DNA of 64,000 bases from Roseiarcus sp963779095. GTDB taxonomy: Bacteria; Pseudomonadota; Alphaproteobacteria; Rhizobiales; Beijerinckiaceae. The stretch is from contig CAVZWU010000017.1 of NCBI GenBank assembly GCA_963779095.1, positions 172,000-235,999 of the forward strand, read 5' to 3'. A program made the translations under genes and the position numbers. The notes beneath the pieces were generated by a model. It did no database searches. It was not told the DNA's origin and worked only from the letters and a program-made list of their open reading frames with translations. Shown here piece after piece: positions 18,792 to 26,381 of this stretch (the stretch's first letter is position 1; each line of letters opens with the position of its first letter).

Positions 18792-20093
18792 TCAGCTGAA
18801 GACATCTTTGATGTTGGAGCCGATGTCCTTGACTTGCGAGATCATGCTGAACTGAAGACCGCCGCCCTTCACTGGCCGCTTCGGGAGGCCCTTGATCTCC
18901 CAGGGCAAGTCGTCGATCAGCTTGTTTGACGCCTCGTAAATTCCGTCGAAGCTCCGTTTCTTCAGCGTCTCGATGTAATCCATCCAACCCGGCGTCCCGA
19001 AGCATTCGATGGGGATCAGATCGCTGAACGTCGCGCTGGTCAGCATGTAACAGCCCATCAGGGGATAGGTTTCGAACAGCCTGACGTCGAGATGGCCTTT
19101 GGACAAGGCCTCGTTGATCGCCTTCGTCGCCTTGTACTCCGTCGCTAGGTAATAGAGCTGCTGGGCGAGCGAGGCCATCGCGTTCGCCGCGCCGACGACT
19201 GGCCCGCTGATAACCCCGCCATCCGCGAAAGCCAGTCCGGTCTTGAGAGCAAATGACGTGGTCGCAATGGACGCGCTGGCGGTCTCCTTCTTGGTCTCCT
19301 CGATGAGGCACTCTTTGAGGCCCTGGAACGCTGCTGTCGGCGCGCCGGTATCGATATGATAGGCGCAATCCGAGATGGAATGTTGCTTATGCAGCGCCGC
19401 GCCCGCCTTCGCCCACCCGGTGAACAGGTCGGCTCCGTCCTTGATGTGACCGACCACCGGCGCCCCGCTGACGCTGCACTTCGCAAGAATGTCGAGGATC
19501 AAGCCGGAGAGCCCGACAATTTGCTCAAGGCGGTCGACCGAGAAAAACTCCTTGACCATCTCCTCCAGTTTTTCCTTGATCTTTTCCTCGGTCGAGAGCC
19601 CGCCCTTCTTGTTGGTCCCGTGGAGCCATGACTGCGCCTCACTGCACGACTGTCTGACCTTCTCCCCCGCCTCCTTCGCCGCCTGCTTGACGCCCTGGGG
19701 ACTGTTGCGGAACGCAACCTCTTTCCCTTCAAAGATCCGGACTATCACTTTCTTGCGCTCTTCCCCCATGTAGCGCAGCGCCCTCAACTCCTCGATGAAC
19801 CACCCGTGCGTCAGCCGGTAAAGCCCCGCGTCGGCAACGAGTTTCAACTGGTCTTCGAGCCGCGTGATCGCGAAAGCGGGGGCGCGGTTGCGGTCGCTGT
19901 TCCTCCAGTGCGGCCCTTTGGATCGCTTCCAGTCCTCGAACGCGTTCTTGACCTTGAAGAGGTTCGGCTGGGTCGCCGCTCTTTCGTATTCCCGGATCGC
20001 GTCATCGACCGCCTTCAATGGCCCGCTTCTCGGCCTCAGCACTCCGAGAGACGTATCCGTGAGCCATTGTTGATGTTTTGGGAGGTTAACCAT
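18792..20093 (-). CDS. hypothetical protein, 433 residues, unknown family
   Basis: An intact reading frame of 433 residues without signal peptide. The N-terminal third is charged and helical (LKAVDDAIREYERAA, EDWKRSKG), the middle is Lys/Glu-rich with a likely coiled coil (EEKIKEKLEEMVKEFFSVD), and then come small-residue-rich stretches such as GGVISGPVVGAANAMASLAQ that could insert in a membrane. Four cysteines are scattered. The layout, a charged head followed by a Gly/Ala-rich hydrophobic centre, is reminiscent of secreted effectors or colicin-like proteins, but I match no family and do not claim that function. The start ATG at 20091-20093 has no strong ribosome site. The gene is monocistronic and codes against its neighbours. 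Confidence 0.65.
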   Translation of the reverse strand: MVNLPKHQQWLTDTSLGVLRPRSGPLKAVDDAIREYERAATQPNLFKVKNAFEDWKRSKGPHWRNSDRNRAPAFAITRLEDQLKLVADAGLYRLTHGWFIEELRALRYMGEERKKVIVRIFEGKEVAFRNSPQGVKQAAKEAGEKVRQSCSEAQSWLHGTNKKGGLSTEEKIKEKLEEMVKEFFSVDRLEQIVGLSGLILDILAKCSVSGAPVVGHIKDGADLFTGWAKAGAALHKQHSISDCAYHIDTGAPTAAFQGLKECLIEETKKETASASIATTSFALKTGLAFADGGVISGPVVGAANAMASLAQQLYYLATEYKATKAINEALSKGHLDVRLFETYPLMGCYMLTSATFSDLIPIECFGTPGWMDYIETLKKRSFDGIYEASNKLIDDLPWEIKGLPKRPVKGGGLQFSMISQVKDIGSNIKDVFS

Positions 20094-20351
20094 TGGGGTG
20101 ACCCGTCGAGAAGAAAGGAACGCAGACGTAATGCCGCGATCGAAGGTGCCTGCGCGAGATGCGAGGGCGGAGCGTCACAAACGGCCAGACAATCGGACGA
20201 GTCGGACGGGCCTCCAGAAAGCGAATGTCCAGACACAATCCGTCGCAGTCAAGCCTCGGATGCGCGCCCGCCCCCTCAGTCCACCGGCTCGAGCCCCGCC
20301 GGTCCGACCTGCTACGCCCCGTGCTATAGGTAATCCGAGCGGGAGCGTCCG

Positions 20352-20664
20352 ATGATTGCCGAGATTGCATCGCATCGAGAGGAACTGGAGGAACTGTGCC
20401 GCCGGTTCCACGTGCGCCGTCTTGACCTGTTCGGCTCGGCGGCGAGTGACGGATTTCGACCCGGCGCGCAGCGATCTCGACTTCCTGGTGGAGTTCGACC
20501 CCACGGCGCCAGAGGCGCTGTCGTTCAAGACCTTTTTCGACCTCAAGCAAGCGCTTGAAGCGCTGTTCGGCCGCAATGTCGACCTTGTCGAGCCTGGCGC
20601 AATTCGCAATCCCTATTTCAAGGAAAGCATCGAGCGGGCACGTGAGTCCGTCTTTGAGGCGTGA
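20352..20664 (+). CDS. MNT-type nucleotidyltransferase (antitoxin of MNT/HEPN pair), one frameshift
   Basis: The product opens IAEIASHREELEELCRRF and RRLDLFGSAAS, the GS motif of minimal nucleotidyltransferases. After a shift near 20447 it continues TDFDPARSDLDFLVEFDP, supplying the DxD metal-binding pair of the catalytic site, and ends KESIERARESVFEA. Total length is about 104 residues. MNT proteins neutralise HEPN RNases by AMPylating them, and a HEPN reading frame overlaps its end. The ATG has GGGAGCGTCCG just upstream. Confidence 0.8.
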
Positions 20665-21018
20665 CGCAAAAAGCCTTCTCTGGGACGCGCGCGCAGCGGT
20701 TACAGCGATCGCCGACATGACCGCAGGCAAGAGCTTTCTGATTTCGATGCCGATCTCGTCCTGCGCTCCGCAGTGCAGCGCCAATTCGAGATCTGCGGCG
20801 AGGCGCTCGATCAACTCGATCGCCGGGATGCGACGCTTGCGGCAAAATACCTGATCTCCGCCAGATGGTGGCTTTCCGCAACATCCTGATCCACGGCTAC
20901 GCGGTGATCGATCGCGCTCGCGTGTGGCGGGCGGTGCAAGACAATTTGCCGCCACTGCGCGCCGTCCTGCAGGATCTGCCCGCGGAGCTGGAGTGGCGAC
21001 GGCGCCCCCTCAATCCAC
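20642..21018 (+). pseudogene. HEPN (DUF86) RNase-like toxin, frame broken
   Basis: A GTG at 20642 overlapping the MNT gene starts SPSLRRDAKSLLWDARAAV. The sequence then changes frame near 20725 to read DADLVLRSAVQRQFEICGEALDQL, and again near 20855 for MVAFRNILIHGYAVIDRARVW. The RNILIH phrase is the RxxxxH catalytic motif of HEPN RNases, and the middle phrase is the usual DUF86 helix. Two or more indels are needed, so this may be inactive, or it may be assembly error as in neighbouring genes. The exact end is uncertain: the last frame stays open past the stop of the convergent carbonic anhydrase gene. Confidence 0.65.
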
Positions 21019-21612
21019 CGGCTCGAGCCCGCCTGGGCCCACGCCCGCCAAGACGCCGGTGTGGACGTCGAACCAGTAGCCCTGAAGCGTAAGCCGGCCG
21101 GCCTCGACCGCTTCCGCGATCCAGGGGAAGGTCATGAGATTGGCGAGCGAGAGGCGCACCACTTCCGCCTCGATCCGCTCGAGGCGTCCCTCGGGCTTGT
21201 CCCCCGCGGCGTCGAGCGCCGGGGCGCCGATCTCGACCCAAGAGGCGATGAAGTCCCGCGCCTGCGGCGGGGGTCCATAGGCCATCGCCTTCACGCCGCC
21301 GCACTGCCCGTGCCCCAGCACCACCAGGCGGGGAATCTTCAGCACCCTTATGCCGAATTCGAGCGCCGCGCTCGTTCCATGATGGCCCGGGTCGGGGCTA
21401 TAGCGAGGCACGAGCGCCGCGACATTGCGCACGACGAACAATTCGCCCGGCACGGCGCCGAATATGGTCTGCGGATCGACGCGCGAATCCGAACACGCGA
21501 TGACCAGCGCCTCCGGGCTCTGCCCCCAGTGCGCCAGCGCCTCGTAGCGCGCCCGCTCGGCTGGCCAGATATCGGCGCGGAAACGGCGGTAGCCTTCGAT
21601 CAGCGGGTCCAC
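21010..21612 (-). CDS. beta-carbonic anhydrase
   Basis: A 200-residue beta-class carbonic anhydrase. The zinc ligands are visible: Cys40 and the Asp42-Arg44 dyad in ACSDSRVDP, then His101 and Cys104 in LGHGQCGGV. The length and the N-terminal GYRRFRADIWPAERARYEAL region fit the bacterial plant-type branch. It interconverts CO2 and bicarbonate in the cytoplasm, supplying bicarbonate for carboxylases. Single gene, convergent with the HEPN fragment. Confidence 0.93.
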   Translation of the reverse strand: MDPLIEGYRRFRADIWPAERARYEALAHWGQSPEALVIACSDSRVDPQTIFGAVPGELFVVRNVAALVPRYSPDPGHHGTSAALEFGIRVLKIPRLVVLGHGQCGGVKAMAYGPPPQARDFIASWVEIGAPALDAAGDKPEGRLERIEAEVVRLSLANLMTFPWIAEAVEAGRLTLQGYWFDVHTGVLAGVGPGGLEPVD

Positions 21613-21778
21613 TGGATCGGCCTCATGGCGGACAACGGGAATGCTGCGCTGCGATAAGGCGCCAGCGCGGGCCGCGCAAGGACGCGGGGCGCCGCCGTTT
21701 CGCTGGCGAAAGGAAAGCGGGTAAGGTTAGCTGCGCCCCGCCGGTCGGGAGCCGGACTTTAACAAGCGAGAATGACAC

Positions 21779-22090
21779 ATGATCCGCGTCGTCGCCGTCG
21801 TCACCGCCAACCCTGGCCGCCGCGAGGAGATTCTGTCGGTCTTCCGGGCCAATGTCGCCAACGTCCGGGCGGAAAGGGGATGCATCGAATATGCGGCGCA
21901 TGTCGACGCCGCAGACATCGGCCCGTTTCAGGCGAAGTTCGGGCCGGACACGTTCGTCGTTCTCGAATCGTGGGAGAGCCCGGAGGCGCTGAGGGCTCAC
22001 ATCGCAACGCCGCACATGAAGGCCTACGGGCAACGAACCAAGGATCTGATCGCGAGCCGGGCAATTCACATGCTGTCGGCGATCGATTAG
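21779..22090 (+). CDS. antibiotic biosynthesis monooxygenase (ABM) domain protein
   Basis: A 103-residue protein with the dimeric ferredoxin-like ABM fold: VVAVVTANPGRREEILSVF at the start, ERGCIEYAAHVD, and FVVLESWESPEALRAHIATPHMK. This pattern is that of YgiN-type quinol monooxygenases and related small oxygenases that need no cofactor; some members only bind small ligands. The ATG follows a weak GAATGACAC sequence. No operon partner. Confidence 0.8.
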   Translation: MIRVVAVVTANPGRREEILSVFRANVANVRAERGCIEYAAHVDAADIGPFQAKFGPDTFVVLESWESPEALRAHIATPHMKAYGQRTKDLIASRAIHMLSAID

Positions 22091-22418
22091 CTTCCATCGG
22101 TCCTTGTCGAAGCCGAGTGGAAGCTGTTCCCGGCCGTCCCGGCCATTGGCGATCCGCCGGCTGGGCCTCTCAGCTCCTCATGTTTCACATGAGCTTTTTC
22201 ACCGCAAATAGCTCTTCGCAATAACAAACCCGGAATAATCGTACTCCTCAACCTTCGCAGCCGCCGCGAGGCCTATTCGCAGTTGCGAAAAAAAGGCCTA
22301 ATCTGCCGCTAGAAGCGCGGCGGTCAAACCGTCGCCGCTATTATGGGTATATACCCGCAAAAGCGCGCCTGAACGGGCCGCCGCCAGGATTGCAGCCGGT
22401 CGAAAAGGAGAAGCAGCC
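22091..22418. other. intergenic region, nothing recognised
   Basis: About 330 bases between the ABM gene and the [2Fe-2S] subunit gene. The stretch near 22340 (TATTATGGGTATATACCC) is AT-rich and may be part of the promoter of the downstream gene. No small ORF with a credible ribosome site was seen. Confidence 0.35.
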
Positions 22419-22799
22419 ATGGCTTTCGCCATCAAAGTCAACGGAACCCACGCACAGCGTCGATGTCGACGGCGACACGCCGCTCTTGTGGGTGTTGCGG
22501 GACGTGCTCGGCATGACCGGCACCAAGTTCGGCTGCGGGATGGCGCTCTGCGGCGCTTGCACGGTGCATATCGACGGCGCGGCGACCCGCTCCTGCGTCA
22601 CGCCCGTCGACAGCGTCGGCAAGTCCGAGATCACGACGATCGAGGCGATCGGCGCGACGCCCGCGGGGGCCAGGATCCAGAAGGCCTGGCTCGACCTCGA
22701 AGTCGTCCAGTGCGGCTACTGCCAGTCGGGCCAGATCATGTCCGCTTCCGCCCTCATCGCCGGCAACCCGCACCCGAGCGACTCCGATATCGACGATAT
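22419..22799 (+). pseudogene. iorA: [2Fe-2S] subunit of isoquinoline 1-oxidoreductase-type molybdoenzyme, truncated by insertion
   Basis: The product opens AFAIKVNGT, shifts frame near 22448, and continues SVDVDGDTPLLWVLRDVLG. The plant-type ferredoxin cluster is present (FGCGMALCGACTVHI then a later Cys), and so is the first half of the second cluster (QCGYCQSGQIM). The gene then stops after SDSDIDDM, where family members go on to the NICRCGTY segment that completes the second [2Fe-2S] site. What follows is a recombinase module, so the 3' third of the gene was displaced by insertion. The molybdenum subunit and the missing end are not in the window. Confidence 0.8.
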
Positions 22800-22838
22800 G
22801 TGATTCGGTCCGATGGACATCCGGAATCTTTCTTCCCC

Positions 22839-23159
22839 GTGCTGCGCAGACGTCGCCGCCGAATCGTGCGCGACTTGCCCCCGATCGAACAGGTTCTGCG
22901 TGGAACATTGGTCGAAACATACAAGCGCTGCGGCCGGCAGAACTGCCACTGCGTCGACGGACCTGGACACGGGCCCAAACGATATCTGTCCATCAGCCAG
23001 CCTGGAACGGGCGGCCGGCAGCGCAGAGATTATGTGCCAAACGACATCCACGAACAGGTCGCGCAATTGATCGGCAATTTCCGCGCCTTGCGCACTGCGC
23101 TCGACGAGATTTGTGCGATCAACACGGAACTCCTGCGACGGCGCGAGGAGCTTGGATAA
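22839..23159 (+). CDS. DUF6788-like small protein of serine-recombinase module
   Basis: Roughly 106 residues with the phrase IEQVLRGTLVETYKRCGRQNCHC, then GPGHGPKRYLSI and a Leu/Arg-rich coiled-coil tail (IGNFRALRTALDEICAINTELLRR). The CxxxxCxC motif suggests zinc binding. Small proteins with this sequence style occur just before large serine recombinases and are presumed accessory factors; function is unknown. The frame is open from inside the interrupted oxidoreductase gene; GTG at 22839 is my choice but GTG at 22800 is possible, so the start is uncertain. Confidence 0.6.
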   Translation: MLRRRRRRIVRDLPPIEQVLRGTLVETYKRCGRQNCHCVDGPGHGPKRYLSISQPGTGGRQRRDYVPNDIHEQVAQLIGNFRALRTALDEICAINTELLRRREELG

Positions 23160-23277
23160 ATCGTCATGGACCCGGCGCTCGTCGATTTCGACTTCGCCAA
23201 GGCGGGCGCCATCCTCGCCGACATGGTTGCGTCCTATCTTGCCGCCGGCGCCCCGCCGTTCAATCCGGAGGGGGCCG

Positions 23278-25347
23278 ATGACGATGAATTCGAAGATTGC
23301 CGATCAACACCTGGCGCGGCAGGCCTGCATTTACATCCGCCAGTCGACGATGGGGCAGGTCCGCTTCAACCAGGAGAGCACGGAACGCCAATACAATCTG
23401 AAGAGCAAAGCCAAGTCGCTCGGCTGGAAAGGCGACCAGATCCGCATCCTCGACCGGGATCTCGGCCAATCCGGGAGTGCGGCGACCAACCGGGAAGACT
23501 TCAAAGCCTTGGTCGGCGAAGTGGCTATGGGCCGGGTTGGAGCGATCTTTTCCTTGGAAGCGTCGCGGCTGGCGCGATCGAACCAGGATTGGCATCGCCT
23601 CCTGGAACTCTGCGCCATCACCAGTACGCTCGTGATCGACGAGGATGGTTGCTACAATCCGGCCGAGTTCAACGATGGGCTTGTATTGGGGATGAAGGGC
23701 ACGTTCGCCCAAGCGGAATTACACATTATCCGCGCCCGCCTCCATGGAGGTAAACTCAACAAGGCGTCCAAGGGCGAATTGCGTTTCCCCCTGCCGGTCG
23801 GATTTGTCTTCGAGGGCGACAAGATCGCGCTCGATCCGGATCAGGAGGTCCAAGGCGCAGTCCGCACGGTCTTTGACTTGTTCGCGCGAGAGAACACAGC
23901 CTTCGGCGTCGTGCAACGCTACAATGAACTCGATCTACGCTTCCCACGTCGCGCGTATGGCGGCGCGTGGGACGGCAAACTTCTCTGGGGCAGACTGACC
24001 CATTCGCGGGTTCTTGGCATCCTTGCCAATCCGTCCTACGCCGGCGCCTATGTGTTCGGACGTCACCAATCGTCTAAAGAGGTGGGATCGTCCGGCGAGG
24101 TTCGGACACGATCGCGCCTGATGCCACAGGATGCCTGGCGCGTTGTGATCCCCGACCACCACGAAGCCTATATCTCCGCGGATCAGTTCATCGCCAACCG
24201 GCAGCGTCTGAGCACGAATCGGACGAACGCCGAAGGGCTTTCCGGTCCCGCGCGAGAGGGCCTCTGCCTCTTGCAGGGCTTGCTCCTCTGCGGGGGTTGC
24301 GGACGCCGTCTCGGGGTTCGCTACACCGGGAACGGAGGCATCTACCCGCTCTATCAATGCGTTTGGAAACATCGGGAGGCCTTGGCGTCCCGTGCTTGTT
24401 TGACGGCGCCTTCGACATCCCTCGATCAGGCCATCAGCGAGCGGCTGGTCAGCGCCATCGCCCCGGTGACGATCGAACTCGCGCTCGCGGCGCTGGCCAA
24501 TCTGGAAGAACGGGATCGCGGCATCGGAGCCCAATGGCGGATGCGGATCGAGCGCGCGCGCTATGACGCCGAACTCGCCGAACGGCGCTACGAGGCGGTC
24601 GATCCCGGCAACCGATTGATCGCAGCGACGCTCGAAACGCGCTGGAACGACGCCGTGCAGCGCCTGCATGATCTCGAAGCTGAATTGGCCGCCTTCGAAC
24701 GCAAGACCATGCGGGCGGTCACCGCCGAGCAGAAGCAGCAGATTCTCCAGCTGGCAAATGACTTCCCTCGCCTATGGGCCGCGACCACCACGACCCCTCG
24801 AGATCGTAAGCGCATTCTGCGCTTACTGGTGCGCGACATCACCGTGACGAAGGGACCGGAGCCGAAGGCCCTCGGATTGCACATTCGCTGGCAAGGCGGG
24901 GAAACTGAAACATTGCGGCTCCAACTCCCGCAGAACAGGGCGGAGGCGATCCGCTATCCCATGGCATTCGTAACCCGGATCAGAGAGTTGGCAGCCGATC
25001 ATCGTGACGACGACATCGTCGCCGTGCTGCGCGCCGAAGGTCAAAAAAGCACGACGACCGGTAAGCCAATTACATTGGGTACGATCAAATGGCTGAGGTA
25101 CAAATATCGCATTCCAGCTCCGCCGCCTCCCAAAGGGACGGTGAACGTTCGCCAAGTTCGAGAGAGATATGGCGTCAGCCTTTGGGTCGTCCATTACTGG
25201 ATCGAACGCGGCATCGTTCCGGCGGTGCAACGCAAGCGGAATGCGCCCTATGCCATCACGATCGACACCGAGTTGGATCAGCGCCTTCGAGAATGGGCCG
25301 TCAACTCAGCCCATCTTCATCTATCATCCCCAACGCAAACTGCTTGA
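23278..25347 (+). CDS. large serine recombinase
   Basis: The ATG at 23278 follows GGAGGGGGCC and gives 689 residues. The resolvase catalytic domain has the nucleophile serine in ACIYIRQSTMGQVRFNQES and later SLEASRLARSNQDWHRLLELC. The recombinase domain follows (RAYGGAWDGKLLWGRLTHSRVLGIL), then a zinc ribbon (LLCGGCGRRLGVRYTG ... QC), a coiled coil (EERDRGIGAQWRMRIERARYD), and a C-terminal helix-turn-helix (VNVRQVRERYGVSLWVVHYW). It would integrate or excise its own element by double-strand exchange. With the preceding small zinc protein it forms the core of the element inserted in the oxidoreductase gene. Confidence 0.9.
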   Translation: MTMNSKIADQHLARQACIYIRQSTMGQVRFNQESTERQYNLKSKAKSLGWKGDQIRILDRDLGQSGSAATNREDFKALVGEVAMGRVGAIFSLEASRLARSNQDWHRLLELCAITSTLVIDEDGCYNPAEFNDGLVLGMKGTFAQAELHIIRARLHGGKLNKASKGELRFPLPVGFVFEGDKIALDPDQEVQGAVRTVFDLFARENTAFGVVQRYNELDLRFPRRAYGGAWDGKLLWGRLTHSRVLGILANPSYAGAYVFGRHQSSKEVGSSGEVRTRSRLMPQDAWRVVIPDHHEAYISADQFIANRQRLSTNRTNAEGLSGPAREGLCLLQGLLLCGGCGRRLGVRYTGNGGIYPLYQCVWKHREALASRACLTAPSTSLDQAISERLVSAIAPVTIELALAALANLEERDRGIGAQWRMRIERARYDAELAERRYEAVDPGNRLIAATLETRWNDAVQRLHDLEAELAAFERKTMRAVTAEQKQQILQLANDFPRLWAATTTTPRDRKRILRLLVRDITVTKGPEPKALGLHIRWQGGETETLRLQLPQNRAEAIRYPMAFVTRIRELAADHRDDDIVAVLRAEGQKSTTTGKPITLGTIKWLRYKYRIPAPPPPKGTVNVRQVRERYGVSLWVVHYWIERGIVPAVQRKRNAPYAITIDTELDQRLREWAVNSAHLHLSSPTQTA

Positions 25348-25375
25348 GGTGCAATATGCCCGTCGTGTCGAGATG

Positions 25376-25698
25376 CCCAGCGGCCTGAGTTTGCCGTTGG
25401 CCTTCGGAATGTACACGCGTCTGATTGGATCCGGTCGGTAAGTCTCCCGCCTGAGCGCAAGCGCCAGTTCGCCCAGCCATCGCTCGACCCCATACGCCTC
25501 GACGGCCTCGAAGTCCTGACGGTCCACGCCCGGCGCGCCCTTGTTGGAGCGGCACTGGGCATAGGCATGCGCCAGAATGTCCTCGCGGCTGATCTTGTCG
25601 TAGAGGGCGTAGAAGCGGTAGCCGGGTTCTGCCTTCGCTTTCGCGTGCAACGCCGTCTGCAGTTTCTGAACGCTGTCCGGAGTTGATAGGTTGCCCAA
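25376..25698 (-). pseudogene. ltrA: group II intron reverse transcriptase/maturase, N-terminal fragment
   Basis: About 107 residues of intron-encoded protein remain: KLQTALHAKAKAEPGYRFYA, ALYDKISREDILAHAYAQC, NKGAPGVDRQDFEAVEAYG, and RRVYIPKANGKLRPLGIST, which are motifs RT0 and RT1 of LtrA-type reverse transcriptases. The frame then leaves the family (RRAYCTSSSLRWG), marking the break point. The catalytic YADD motif, the maturase domain and the endonuclease domain are absent, so the fragment is inactive. Confidence 0.85.
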
Positions 25699-26192
25699 TC
25701 TCCAGGTCCTTCACCACGTCTTGCGTCTGTCTTGAACTGAGGTCCCTTCCCTCCCCCGGCGTTACCCGGTTTCAGCGGTACTACGAACCTCTCCGCCACC
25801 CATGAGCGCCCGGCCTGTCCCTCGCGGGCGTCCGGTTGATCATCCCTGACCACGCCCATGGGCTTCCCGTGTTGCGTACGCTTTCCTTGTGTACGTGCTG
25901 CCGCCAGTACCCCGGTGCAGCGGCTAGGCGTCGTCTTCGCTCATCTCACCCAGCCGTATCAGCCTTCCCCGAAATTGCCGTCGGGTCGGCCTGCACATCG
26001 ACCTTTTCGAGGCGTGCGCGGCGTTCACTCGCGTTGCGGCCCGCACACTCGCGCCGTCACCTATATGTGACCAGCTACACCGAAGGCTTCAGCCATTTCG
26101 TCACCTCCATGACTGCTCCGGTTGCTTCCGGCTGGAGCGGTCGCCGGGTGGGCCTTGCACCCACTGGAAAGCGCCGCCTTCTCACGGCGCAC
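25376..26192 (-). mobile_element. 5' fragment of a group II intron
   Basis: Read on the minus strand, the sequence opens with GTGCGCC at 26192, the conserved 5' end of group II introns. About 490 bases of structured, non-coding sequence follow, and then the start of the intron-encoded reverse transcriptase. The 3' half of the enzyme, domain V/VI and the 3' splice site are missing: the fragment stops at about 25376 next to the recombinase gene. It sits directly after a hairpin repeat (26205-26228) and so shows where the intron inserted. Confidence 0.75.
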
Positions 26193-26245
26193 GCAAATAG
26201 CGGACATTCGCCAACAGCACGGCGAATGGGTCATATCGACCCTGA
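26193..26245. repeat. hairpin repeat, copy 1
   Basis: A conserved block starting GCAAATAGCGGAC contains a perfect 8-bp stem CATTCGCC/GGCGAATG with an 8-base loop (26205-26228), followed by GGTCATATCGACC. A second copy is at 52779-52830 with compensating changes in the stem. The group II intron fragment starts exactly at its edge. It lies about 150 bases before a class III cyclase gene. Confidence 0.7.
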
Positions 26246-26381
26246 GTTGCCCTTCAAGATCGGTCCTATGAACGGGCGGTAAGCCGGAGGAAGCGGTCCT
26301 CTAAAGGCGAGCGTTGCGCGACAAGCGGTCGTTAGAAATGACAGTCGCGTGGTGCTAGTCTTCTTTCGGAGACCTGTCCCA

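Noticed and set aside
23166..23753. A small gene before the serine recombinase (VDFDFAKAGAILADMVASYL)
   Set aside because: The first 45 residues look plausible, but the frame then overlaps the recombinase catalytic domain for 475 bases. At most a very short leader peptide; not supported enough to list.
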